A stretch of 51,183 nucleotides of DNA, taken from NCBI GenBank assembly GCA_001771935.1, contig MERD01000083.1, positions 1-51,183 of the forward strand, in the 5' to 3' direction. Numbering within the stretch: position 1 is the first letter of the stretch; each line of letters starts with the position of its first letter. The position numbers were made by a program, and so were the translations under genes. The notes below the pieces were generated by a model that was given only the letters and a program-made list of their open reading frames with translations, made no database searches and was not told the DNA's origin. Shown here piece by piece: positions 16,449 to 25,300 of the stretch. The stretch is from Betaproteobacteria bacterium RIFCSPLOWO2_02_FULL_67_26 (GTDB taxonomy: Bacteria; Pseudomonadota; Gammaproteobacteria; Burkholderiales; SG8-41).

Positions 16449-17552
16449 TCAGCCGTCGAGCAGCGCCGCCACGTGATCCGCGATGGCGAGCGAGGACGTG
16501 AGGCCCGGGGACTCGATGCCAAAGAGATTGACGAGACCGGCTACGCCATGGTCGCGGGGACCCTGTATCAGGAAGTCCGGGGCGGGCTGGCCGGGGCCGT
16601 GGATCTTGGGCCGGATGCCGGTATACCCGGGCCGCAGCGCGGCGTCCTCGAGGCCGGGGTAGTAGTCGCGGATCGCCTTGTAGAACGCCGCTTCGCGGCT
16701 CTCGTCGAAGCGGTAGTCCACGCGGTCTATCCACGAGAAATCGGGGCCGAACTTGACCTGCCCGCCGAGATCGATGGTGACGTGCACGCCGAGCCAGTCC
16801 CGGCGCGCGACCGGGTAGACCAGCCGCCGGAAGGGTGCCTTGCCGCTGAGCGTGTAGTAGTGGCCAATGGCGTAAAACGCGGGCGGAATGGTCGCCGGCG
16901 GGATGCCGCTGATCGAGCGTGCCACCGCCTGGGCGTTGAATCCGGCGGTGTTGACCACCATCCGGCAGTGCAGCGTCACCGGTTCCGCGCCCCCGACTTC
17001 CAGCACGATGCCGCCGCCGGCCCGCCCGGAGACCACCGGGCTCGCCAGGGCGAGCGCGGCGCCGTGTTCCTGGGCCTCGCCGAGATACGCGAGCATCAGC
17101 CCGTGGCTGTCGATGATGCCGGTGGAGGGGGAGAGAACGCCTGCCACGCCTGCCACTTCGGGCTCGAGTTCGCGCAGGCGCTGCGGCTCGAGCCATTCGA
17201 GATCGCCGACGCCGTTGATGGCGGCCTGTTCCCGGTACTGCTTGAGGCCCGGGACCTGGTCCGCGCCGGTCGCCACGATGATCTTGCCGGTGCGCCGATG
17301 CCCGACGTCGTGCCCGGCGCAGTAGCGGTACAGCGCCTGCTTGCCGGCAACGCAGAGCCGCGCCTTCAGCGAACCGGTGGGATAGTAAATGCCGGCATGG
17401 ATCACTTCGGAATTGCGCGAGCTGGTATGGGTGCCGAAGGCGGTCTCCGCCTCCAGCACGACGACCTCGCGCCCGCTCATCGCAAGCCGGCGCGCGACGG
17501 CGAGGCCGACCACGCCGGCCCCGATGACGGCGCATTCGACACGTTCTGCCAT
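16449..17552 (-). CDS. FAD-dependent oxidoreductase, L-2-hydroxyglutarate dehydrogenase-like (LhgO/DAO family)
   Basis: A 367-residue DAO-fold flavoprotein. The N-terminal dinucleotide motif is VIGAGVVGLAVARRLA with the adenosine-binding Glu in VVLEAE. The segment SSRNSEVIHAGIYYPTGSLKARLCVAG closely resembles L-2-hydroxyglutarate dehydrogenases, as do GYTGIRPKIHGPG and the final NLFGIESPGLTSSLAIA. It would oxidise L-2-hydroxyglutarate or a similar 2-hydroxyacid to the 2-oxo acid and pass electrons to the quinone pool. It is divergent from the DUF3025 gene. Confidence 0.87.
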   Translation of the reverse strand: MAERVECAVIGAGVVGLAVARRLAMSGREVVVLEAETAFGTHTSSRNSEVIHAGIYYPTGSLKARLCVAGKQALYRYCAGHDVGHRRTGKIIVATGADQVPGLKQYREQAAINGVGDLEWLEPQRLRELEPEVAGVAGVLSPSTGIIDSHGLMLAYLGEAQEHGAALALASPVVSGRAGGGIVLEVGGAEPVTLHCRMVVNTAGFNAQAVARSISGIPPATIPPAFYAIGHYYTLSGKAPFRRLVYPVARRDWLGVHVTIDLGGQVKFGPDFSWIDRVDYRFDESREAAFYKAIRDYYPGLEDAALRPGYTGIRPKIHGPGQPAPDFLIQGPRDHGVAGLVNLFGIESPGLTSSLAIADHVAALLDG

Positions 17553-17600
17553 AATTCCATCGGGTGCAGCAAAGCGCGAAGTTTACATCGGATGAACTGC

Positions 17601-17635
17601 GTGAATGGTGAATGGTGAATGGTGAGTAGTGAGTG
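17601..17635 (+). repeat. GTGANNN heptamer tandem repeat, 5 units
   Basis: Five exact head-to-tail units: GTGAATG three times, then GTGAGTA and GTGAGTG. It is the longest tract of the family in this window. It overlaps the start of the DUF3025 gene, supplying both possible start codons (ATG 17619, GTG 17622). Confidence 0.85.
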
Positions 17636-18470
17636 GAACCCGGATTTTCTCTCGCGTTCGCCGATGTTCGATCCGTTGCGGGTACACGCGCCTGCGGCAT
17701 TCGGCGACGATTGGCCGTCTCCCGCGGATCTGCAGCGGCTGCTTGAGCAGCGCGGGCCGCGGGTGAGGAACGCGTCCGGGACGCCGTTGCGTCTCGTGGC
17801 GCAGGGGCGCCGGCCGCGGACCCTCGAGGAGCGCTACGAGGCGCGCATGTTCCTGCGGGGAGAATTGCAGGTGCGGGAACGCAACTGGCACGACCTGCTC
17901 AACGTGCTGGTGTGGCTGGCGTTTCCGCGCGCCAAGGCCGCGCTCAACGCGCGGCATTACGCGGCGCTGGCCGCGCAGCGCGCGGCACGCGCGCCGAATC
18001 GCGGGCCGGCGCAGGACGCGCTGACGCTGTTCGACGAGGGCGGCGTGATCGTGACGTCGGGCGACGACGAGCTGATCGACTGCCTGCGCGGCTGGCGCTG
18101 GAAGGAGCTGTTCTGGGCCCGGCGCGCCCGGCTGCCGGCGCGCATGCGTTTCCATCTCTTCGGCCACGCGCTCTACGAGAAGGCGCTGCAACCCTTCATC
18201 GGCATCACCGGCCGCGGCATCGTGATCAAGGCCGGGGCGGGCCTGCCGGGCGCGCCGCTGGCGGAGCAGCTTGCCGTCCTGGACGCGGCGCTCGCGGCCC
18301 ATTTGTCCGATCCGGCCACGCTCGCCGCGACCCGCGAGCTGGAGGTTGTGCCGGTGCTGGGCGTGCCGGGGTGGTGCCGGGACAACGAACGGGAAGCGTA
18401 TTACGACAACACGGACTACTTCCGCCCGGCCCGGACACGCGGGGATGAGGTCACGCCGAAAACATCGTAG
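17619..18470 (+). CDS. DUF3025 family protein
   Basis: A protein of about 283 residues with the features of DUF3025: WNPDFLSRSPMFDPLR at the start, YEARMFLRGELQVRERNWHDLLNVLVWLAFPRAKAALNARH in the middle and GHALYEKALQPFIGITG later. The function is unknown; it appears soluble, without a signal peptide. Since WNPDFLSRSP looks family-conserved, the start must be upstream of it and therefore lies inside the heptamer tract, at ATG 17619 or GTG 17622. Its end overlaps the end of the convergent diguanylate cyclase gene by 20 bases. Confidence 0.82.
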   Translation: MVSSEWNPDFLSRSPMFDPLRVHAPAAFGDDWPSPADLQRLLEQRGPRVRNASGTPLRLVAQGRRPRTLEERYEARMFLRGELQVRERNWHDLLNVLVWLAFPRAKAALNARHYAALAAQRAARAPNRGPAQDALTLFDEGGVIVTSGDDELIDCLRGWRWKELFWARRARLPARMRFHLFGHALYEKALQPFIGITGRGIVIKAGAGLPGAPLAEQLAVLDAALAAHLSDPATLAATRELEVVPVLGVPGWCRDNEREAYYDNTDYFRPARTRGDEVTPKTS

Positions 18471-19506
18471 TGCGGTTCTTTCCCCCCGCCTTGCTCGCGT
18501 ACATCGCCTGGTCGGCCTTGTCGAGGATGGCCTCGAGATCCGCGCCGTGAGTGGGATAACAGGCAACGCCGATGCTGAGCGTCGCCTCCACCGTCTTCCC
18601 GCGCGTCGAGAGCGGGGCGGACTCCATGCTCTTGCGGATGCGGTCCGCCACGCCGACCGCGCCGCTGCAGGGGGTTTCCGGCAGCAGCACCACGAATTCG
18701 TCTCCGCCGTAGCGCGCGATGAGGTCGGTCTGGCGCAGCTGTCCCCGGATGCACTCCACGGTGAGCTTGAGCAGCCGGTTGCCGGTCTCGTGGCCATGAT
18801 TGTCGTTGACCGTCTTCAGGCTGTCCGAATCGACCATGAGCACGCTGAAGGGGCGGGCATAGCGCTCGGCCTGGAAGAACACCCGCTCCGCCACCGCGGC
18901 AAACGCGCGCATGTTGAGGACCCCGGTCAACTCGTCGGTTTCGGAGAGCACCTTCATGTGGCCGTAGGCGCGGCGGATGTCGGCGGACAGCATGGTGGTG
19001 ATGTAGGCGACGAGCAGCATCGGCGAGATTTGCGCGAGCAGCCGGGCGCCGAAAGGCAGCGACAGCACATCCTCGTGCTTCTGCGGGTAGCCGAGCCAGA
19101 TGTAGCAGACCGCGATGAGGCCCATCTCGAGCAGCGTCGCAATCTTGCCCAGGGTCAGGGCGCTGACGATGATCACCAGGATGTAGAGGTCGCTGAGCGG
19201 GCTGTCGGCGCCCCCGGTGTACGCCAGCACCCAGGTGATGAAAGCAATCATCACCCAGGTCTCGAGCGCGATCTTCCAGTGGGTTTCCTGGCGGTAAAAA
19301 TTGGCGTAGTGGAAGGACAGCACGAACGCGGCGAAAAAGAGCAATGCCATGGACAGCGCCGCGGTCACCTCGTCATCCGGCGCGAGCACCACCTGGTAGA
19401 GCATGACCAGGATCAGCAGCAGCCACTCGATTTCCGCCACCGTGCGCGTGAACCCGCGCAGCTCTTCCGAGCTCAGGGCGGGATCGAAGATCAGGTGGGG
19501 CTGCAT
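18451..19506 (-). CDS. Membrane diguanylate cyclase (GGDEF), paralogue 1
   Basis: A 351-residue protein. About six hydrophobic helices (residues 28-173) form a membrane sensor, followed by a GGDEF domain beginning SETDELTGVLNMRAF. The active site GGDEF is at 267-271. RQTD at 258-261, five residues before it, is an intact inhibitory (I) site for cyclic di-GMP feedback. It would make cyclic di-GMP at the inner membrane. It is the second of two tandem paralogues, starting 46 bases after the first stops. Both share a EELRGFTRTVAEIEWLL-like N-terminus, which points to local duplication. Confidence 0.93.
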   Translation of the reverse strand: MQPHLIFDPALSSEELRGFTRTVAEIEWLLLILVMLYQVVLAPDDEVTAALSMALLFFAAFVLSFHYANFYRQETHWKIALETWVMIAFITWVLAYTGGADSPLSDLYILVIIVSALTLGKIATLLEMGLIAVCYIWLGYPQKHEDVLSLPFGARLLAQISPMLLVAYITTMLSADIRRAYGHMKVLSETDELTGVLNMRAFAAVAERVFFQAERYARPFSVLMVDSDSLKTVNDNHGHETGNRLLKLTVECIRGQLRQTDLIARYGGDEFVVLLPETPCSGAVGVADRIRKSMESAPLSTRGKTVEATLSIGVACYPTHGADLEAILDKADQAMYASKAGGKNRTTMFSA

Positions 19507-19552
19507 CGAGCGGGGTCCGTGAGCGCCGTCTCAGGGCAGGAGCATAGCAAGT

Positions 19553-20677
19553 CTACGCGTCCTCCGAGAATACCGTCACGCGGTTCCGGCCCTGCAGCTT
19601 GCTGGCATACAGCGCACGGTCGGCGTTCTTGGCGAGCATCTCGAAGCTTGCCCCGTGCTCGGGATAAGCGGCGACGCCCACGCTGACCGAAGTCGGGATC
19701 GCGCCGCCGAGCGGGGTGCCGGCGATGTGGCCGCGGATGCGTTCCGCGGCCTCGGCGGCGGCGTCGGACCCGGTCTCGGGCAGCAGGCAGACGAATTCGT
19801 CGCCCCCGTAGCGGGCGATGACATCGGTCGCGCGCAGGTCGTGCTTGACGCAGGCCACGATGAGCTTGATCAGACGGTCGCCGGCATCGTGCCCGTGGTT
19901 GTCGTTCACCTTCTTCAGGTTGTCGGAATCGATCATCAGCAGGCTGAAGACGCGGTTATAGCGCGCCGCGAGCGCGCACTCTCGCACGGCGATGGCGTTG
20001 AACGCGCGCATGTTGTAGACGCCGGTCAACCCGTCGGTCTCCGAGATGAGCTTGATCCTTGCCATGGCGTTCAGGATATCCTGCGACAGCATGGTGGTGA
20101 TGTAGGCGACGAGCAGCATGGGCGCGAGGTCCGCCGCGAAATTGCCGGCCGTGATGATCGAGAGGAACGAGGCGTCCGTCGTGTAGCCGAGGAACAGGTA
20201 GCAGGCGGCGATCAGCCCCACCTGCAGCAACGTCACCATCTGTCCCAGGGTGAGGGCGCTGGTGACGATCGGCAGCAGGTAGAGATTGAGCAGCGGGCTG
20301 TCGAGCCGCCCGGTGTAGTAGAGCACCCAGGTGATGAACACGATCATGATCCAGGTCTCGATGGCCAGCATCCAGCGGCCCGGGTGGCGGATGAAATTGA
20401 AGTAATGAAACCCGATGATGAACGCCGAGAACGCGATCAGCCCGGAATAGATGGCGACGGTGTTGTCCTCGGAGCGGTCCTGGAAGATGTGGTAGAGCAG
20501 GATCAGGATCACCAGCAGCCATTCGATCTCGGCCACCGTGCGCGAGAAGTCCCGCAGCTCGGTGGACTCGAGCTCGGCGTCGCCGGCCGGGCGGGCGCCG
20601 GTCCCGTCCAAGGGGGCGGACGCGCCGGGTGGGCGCGGTGGCGTCGGGGTCGTTACGGTTTCCAATCTCGCGGTCAT
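19553..20677 (-). CDS. Membrane diguanylate cyclase (GGDEF), paralogue 2
   Basis: A 374-residue protein colinear with its neighbour: LRDFSRTVAEIEWLL at residues 41-55, about six membrane helices (55-195), then SETDGLTGVYNMRAF and GGDEF at 291-295 with an RATD I-site at 282-285. A Pro/Ala-rich extension of about 38 residues (TPTPPRPPGAS) precedes the shared part and is absent from the other copy. I chose ATG 20677; an upstream ATG at 20764 would place the start inside the divergent gene. It would synthesise cyclic di-GMP. Confidence 0.93.
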   Translation of the reverse strand: MTARLETVTTPTPPRPPGASAPLDGTGARPAGDAELESTELRDFSRTVAEIEWLLVILILLYHIFQDRSEDNTVAIYSGLIAFSAFIIGFHYFNFIRHPGRWMLAIETWIMIVFITWVLYYTGRLDSPLLNLYLLPIVTSALTLGQMVTLLQVGLIAACYLFLGYTTDASFLSIITAGNFAADLAPMLLVAYITTMLSQDILNAMARIKLISETDGLTGVYNMRAFNAIAVRECALAARYNRVFSLLMIDSDNLKKVNDNHGHDAGDRLIKLIVACVKHDLRATDVIARYGGDEFVCLLPETGSDAAAEAAERIRGHIAGTPLGGAIPTSVSVGVAAYPEHGASFEMLAKNADRALYASKLQGRNRVTVFSEDA

Positions 20678-20698
20678 GTTAATCGAAAACGGGGTTGA

Positions 20699-20728
20699 TT
20701 GCGCAGGGCTCGAGTCGCTGCATATGAT
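20699..20728 (+). promoter_or_regulatory. Candidate sigma-70 promoter
   Basis: TTGCGC (20699-20704), an 18-base spacer, then TATGAT (20723-20728), 30 bases upstream of the ATG at 20758 of the small membrane protein. The -10 match is good and the -35 is partial. Confidence 0.35.
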
Positions 20729-20757
20729 AGCGGAATGCCTCAGGCGGACGGCCGGAC

Positions 20758-21282
20758 ATGACAAACACGGTTACCCTGCCGATCTGGCTGTTCGTCATCC
20801 TCCTGCTGCTGGCGGCGACCGGCCGCTGGTACCGCTTCGGCTACGCCTGCGTCAATTTCGGCCGGCCGGTCTCGATGCGCGATTACGTGCGGCGGACCGG
20901 CGTGGATTTCCGGCGGTTCGACGACCCCGCGCGGCACCACGAGGTCGAGCGGGTCGCCGCGCAGCTCATGGAAGCGATCATGCGCGTCGTCCCGGTGCTG
21001 CCGGTATCGCTGGTCGCCACGGTGTTCCTGCGCAATCGCGACGCCGGCATGTCCGAGCTCGAGATGAAGTCGTCGGTCTACGATCTCATCCTGCAGCTCG
21101 AGGCCGCGGGCGCGCACGTCTACGTGCCGCGCGGCGATCTCGATTATGCGATCGGCGTGGGCCTCCGCATGCTGACACTGCGGCGGATGGTCGAGGAGCG
21201 CGACGGCGTCTATCACGCCGATCCCGCCGAAGCCGCGCTGCTCGCCTACTACGCCAACGCCATCGAGCCACTTTTCCCTTAA
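20758..21282 (+). CDS. Uncharacterised single-pass membrane protein
   Basis: A 174-residue protein I do not firmly recognise. One N-terminal membrane segment (residues 8-20, IWLFVILLLLAAT) is followed by a soluble part with FGRPVSMRDYVRRTGVDF, RVVPVLPVSLVATVFL and a long amphipathic section. The closing RMVEERDGVYHADPAEAALLAYYANAIEPLF resembles the tail seen in some PlsB-like glycerolipid acyltransferases (YYANSI), but the catalytic HxxxxD motif of acyltransferases is absent. It could be a detached C-terminal-like module; this is only a suggestion. It is divergent from the diguanylate cyclase pair and followed by htpX. Confidence 0.7.
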   Translation: MTNTVTLPIWLFVILLLLAATGRWYRFGYACVNFGRPVSMRDYVRRTGVDFRRFDDPARHHEVERVAAQLMEAIMRVVPVLPVSLVATVFLRNRDAGMSELEMKSSVYDLILQLEAAGAHVYVPRGDLDYAIGVGLRMLTLRRMVEERDGVYHADPAEAALLAYYANAIEPLFP

Positions 21283-21313
21283 TATTCAATCCGGACCGGC
21301 TGCGGGCGGGTCA

Positions 21314-21340
21314 TTGAACTCGGACCATCCGCCCCCATCT
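21314..21340 (+). promoter_or_regulatory. Sigma-32 (RpoH) heat-shock promoter of htpX
   Basis: TTGAAC (21314-21319), a 13-base spacer, then CCCCATCT (21333-21340). This fits the heat-shock consensus CTTGAAA-N11-16-CCCCATNT, with the -10 box matching fully. A sigma-70 reading of the same DNA (TTGAAC-18-TCTAAT at 21338-21343) is also possible. It lies 34 bases before the htpX ATG. Confidence 0.65.
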
Positions 21341-21374
21341 AATTGCGGAAGCGACACGCGGAGGAACGCCAGCC

Positions 21375-22292
21375 ATGAAACGGATTTTCCTGCTCATCCT
21401 GACCAATTTTGCGGTGCTGTTCGTGCTGAGCATCTCGATGCAGCTGCTCGGCATCGACCGCATGCTGGCGCAGGAAACCGGATTGAACCTCCAGGGCCTG
21501 CTGCTGATGGCGGCGATCTTCGGGTTCGGCGGCGCCTTCATCTCGCTCGCGATCTCCAAGTGGATGGCGAAAATGGCGACCGGCGCGCAGGTGATCGAGG
21601 TGCCGTCGAACATGACCGAGCGCTGGCTGCTGGACACGGTCAAGCGCCAGGCCGACAAGGCGGGCGTCGGCATGCCGGAAGTCGCGGTTTACGATTCGCC
21701 CGACATCAACGCCTTCGCAACGGGGTGGAACCGCAACAGTGCCCTCGTTGCGGTGAGCACCGGCCTGCTGCAAAACATGACGCAGGAAGAGGCCGAGGCG
21801 GTGCTCGGCCACGAGATGAGCCACGTCGCCAACGGCGACATGGTGACGCTGACCCTGATCCAGGGCGTGCTGAACACCTTCGTCATTTTCCTGTCCCGCG
21901 TCGTCGGCTTCCTGGTGGACCGCGTGCTGCTCCGGAACGAGCGCGGCTACGGCATCGGCTACTGGGTGACCACCATCGTCGCGGAGCTGGTGCTCGGAAT
22001 ACTGGCCGCCATCATCGTTGCCTGGTTCTCCCGGCAGCGTGAGTTTCGTGCCGACGCCGGCGGCGCTGCGCTGGCGGGCCGCGAGAAGATGATCGCCGCG
22101 CTCGAGCGGCTGAAGCTGAACCAGGAGCAGTCGCAACTGCCGGCGCAGATCTCGGCGTTCGGCATCTCCGGCGGCGGCGGCATCATGCGGCTCATGATGT
22201 CCCATCCGCCGCTCGACGAGCGGATAATCGCCCTGCGCGAGGCCCCGGCGCCCGGCCGGCCCGAGAGAGTGTCGCCTGTCCGCCGCGTCTGA
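21375..22292 (+). CDS. htpX: Membrane zinc metalloprotease HtpX
   Basis: A 305-residue M48 protease. Two N-terminal helices (residues 3-25 and 39-58) anchor it in the inner membrane. The cytoplasmic domain holds [13 protein letters not shown], the zinc site HEMSH (from the [14 protein letters not shown] segment), two more helices, and EFRADAGGA whose Glu is the third zinc ligand. It closes with [11 protein letters not shown]. HtpX degrades misfolded membrane proteins under heat or envelope stress, working alongside FtsH. A strong GGAGG site precedes the ATG, and a heat-shock-type promoter lies 34 bases upstream. Length and motifs are standard. Confidence 0.96.
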   Translation: MKRIFLLILTNFAVLFVLSISMQLLGIDRMLAQETGLNLQGLLLMAAIFGFGGAFISLAISKWMAKMATGAQVIEVPSNMTERWLLDTVKRQADKAGVGMPEVAVYDSPDINAFATGWNRNSALVAVSTGLLQNMTQEEAEAVLGHEMSHVANGDMVTLTLIQGVLNTFVIFLSRVVGFLVDRVLLRNERGYGIGYWVTTIVAELVLGILAAIIVAWFSRQREFRADAGGAALAGREKMIAALERLKLNQEQSQLPAQISAFGISGGGGIMRLMMSHPPLDERIIALREAPAPGRPERVSPVRRV

Positions 22293-22306
22293 CAGCGGGC
22301 TTTTTT
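22278..22306 (+). terminator. Probable intrinsic terminator of htpX
   Basis: GTCCGC (22278-22283) pairs with GCGGGC (22295-22300), giving six base pairs with one G-T, followed directly by TTTTTT (22301-22306). The hairpin starts within the last codons of htpX and ends 8 bases before the stop of the convergent coiled-coil gene. Confidence 0.5.
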
Positions 22307-22313
22307 GCGTACT

Positions 22314-25300
22314 TCAGGGCTTGAGCACGGGGGTCTTGAGATTGCCCCCGATGGCGAGCGTGCCGCGCGCCACGACGATCGTCTTCGATCCGAGCTCGGC
22401 GCTCACGCGGCCGGACAGATCGCCGGCGGCGTTGACGTCGAAGCTGCCGTTGGCGTTCAACGGCCCGGACGCGAGCTGGACCTGGCGGTAGGCGTAATTC
22501 TTCCCGGAAACCTGGAGCGAGCCGGTAAGGGTGCTGAAAACGGTCTTGCCGCCGCGCATCCCGTCGCGCGACGGGTTCTGGACGGCGCGGACGAGGTCGA
22601 CGTTGTTGAGCGAGCCCCGCTCGATGTTGAACGTCGCCTCCAGTTTCGGCGCCGCGAACAGGTTTTGGAGCCCGGTGCCCTCCAGCGCGAAGACGGCGTT
22701 GGCGGTGAGTTGCCCGGTCGCCGTGAAATCACGGGTAAATGCCGACATCAGCTTCGCGAGATCGGCGTTGGCCACGTTGAAATCGCCCTCCACGCGTATC
22801 GCGTCCGCGCTCCAGCTGGCCCGCGCAGTGCCCTTCACGGGGGCGAACCCGAGCTTGCCCTCGAAGCTGGTAATGTTCGCTTGCTGCGGCTCGAATAGCG
22901 CTTCGAGCGCGAGATCGTCGAATTCCAGCGCGGGGCCGAGCGGCGGCTTCCAGCCGCGCGCTTCCAGGGTGACGCGCAGCGCCTTGTCCTTGGGCGCAAG
23001 TTCGACCTTGACCTTGCCCTCGGTGAGCACCGCGCGCTGCAGCGCACCGTCGGGCCCCAGGGTGACGTCGCCGTCGAACGCAGGCAGGTCCAGGGACTTG
23101 ACCGCCAGCTTGACGGCCCGCAGCTTGAGGCGCCGCACCTGGAGCGGCTGGCCGCCCGCCGCCGGCTTGAGCCAGCCCGGCACCAGCGCAAGGGCGTACT
23201 GGTCGGCGCTCACCGACTTGATCTCGACCTCGTTGAAGCTCTTGCTGGCCCCGAGCAGCGCCATGGGGCCCGCGTTGACGACGATGCTCTCGATCTTGGT
23301 TTCCTGCAGCTTGCCGATGTTTACGCGCTCCAGCGTGAGCTGAGTGCGCAACAGGGAATAGCGCAGGGTGGATATCGAAACCGGCACGCCCAGGCGGTCC
23401 GCCAGGATCTTCTGGGCCCCGCCGATGAAGTTGTTGAGTGGAATCGCTTCGAGCAGCCCGACCACCCCGGCGATCAGCAGGACCAGCGTGATGCCGATCA
23501 CCTTCGGCCAGCTGGTCGGCTGCTTGACCCGAACCGCGACCCCGGCTGAGCGCGAGTCATCCTCGCGCTTCTTCCGGTCCTCCGCCGCCGCCTTGGCGCG
23601 CGCCGCCGCCTCCTGGCGGTAGCGCGCCTCGGCTTCCATCTCGGCCTGCTCGCGCGCCTTGATCTCCTGCTGCACGCGCGCCTTGATCTCGTCCTCCGAC
23701 GAGGCGCGCAGCTGCTGTTCCTGCATGACGCGCGCAACCGCCTCGGCCTTGGCGCGCGCCTCGGCCTGGGCGCGCGCCTGGCGCTCGATTTCCATCTGCG
23801 CGCGCGCCTGCGCGACCGCCTCCTCGGCCTTGCGCGCGATGGCTTCGGCGTCCGCGCGCGCTTTCATCGCGGCCTGGGCGTTGCCGCTGTTCGCCAGCTC
23901 CTGCGCCCTGGCTTCGGCCTCCTCGCGCGCCTTGCGCGCGAGCTCGGTCTGGCGCTCGGCCTCTTCGCGGGCCTTCTTCTCCGACTCGATCCTGGAAGCG
24001 ATCTCAACGGTTGCCCTGGCCTCGGCTTCCTCGCGCGCCTTGCGCTCGGCCTGGATCATGCCCTCGACCTCGGCGCGTGCCTTGGCCTCGGCTTCCACCC
24101 GCGCCTTGGCGAGCGCTTCGTCGCGCGACTTGCGCTCGGCCGCGGCACTGGCTTCGGCTTCCTCGCGGGCCTTGCGCTCGGCCGCGATCCGCGATTCTGC
24201 ATCCTCGCGCGCCTTGCGCTCGATCTCGGACCGGGCCTCGGCTTCATGCCGGGCGCGGTTGGCCTGATCCTGCAGCTCTTTCATCTGCGCCTTGGCGCGC
24301 GTATCCGCCTCCTCGCGCTCCTTGCGCTCCCGCACCTCGCGCGCCTGGCGCTCGATTTCCTCGCGCTGGCGCACCTCGGCTTCGACTTTCGCCTTGCGCT
24401 CGGCTTCGACCCGCGCCTCGGCTTCGACCCGCGCCTTGGCCTTGGCTTCCTCGAGCGCTTTCATGGCGGCTTCCATGCGCGCCTGGGATTCCGCGTCGCC
24501 GCCGCCGCCGCCCGATGCCACCTGCGTGGCGGCTTTCGCTTCGGCCTCGGCCTTGGCCTTCGCGGCTTCCTCCGCCTTGGCGATGGCCTGTGCCACCGCT
24601 TCTTCGGCCGCCTTCGCGCGCGCCTCGGCCTCCTCGCGCGCCTTGCGCTCGGCTTCCTGGTGCGCCTTGATCTCGGCCTCCATCCGGGCGCGCTGCTCGG
24701 CTTCCTGTTTGGCGCGCGCCTCGGCCTGGGCCAGCGCATCCTGCAGCGCTTTCATCTGCGCTTCGACCGCCGTCCGCGCCTTGGTTTCGGCGTCGGCATG
24801 GGCGCGCGCCTCGGTCTCGGCCTTGGCCCGCGCCTCCGCCTCTATCTTGGCCTTGGCCTCGGCTTCGGCCTTGGCCTCGGCGTCGATCCGGGCACGCGCT
24901 TCGGCTTCCGCCCGGGCCTTGGCTTCGGCGTCGGCCCGCGCCTTCGCTTCCATGGCCGCCTTGACCCGCGCTTCGGCCTCTGCCTTCCCCTTGGCATTCG
25001 CCGCCGCCTTGGCCTCCGCCTCGGCCTTGACCCGCGCTTCGGCCGCCGCCTTCGCCGCCGCCTCGGCCTTGACCTTGGCTTCCGTTTCGGCCTTGACCCT
25101 TGCGTCCGCCGCGGCCCGCGCCCGCGCTTCCGCTTCTTGCTTGACTTTGGCTTCGGCCGCCGCGCGCGCTGCCGTAAGCGCCCGGGCCTTCGCCTCGGCC
25201 TCGGCCTTGGCCCGTGCCTCGGCCTCGGCGTTCAGCTTGGTCATTGCCTGGGGGGTGGTGAAATCGAAATCGTCTTCCGTTGCTGCAGGGGCGCCTGCCT

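Noticed and set aside
13466-17635. Heptamer repeat tracts as possible CRISPR arrays
   Set aside because: The units are 7 bases, contiguous and without spacers; no cas genes are present.
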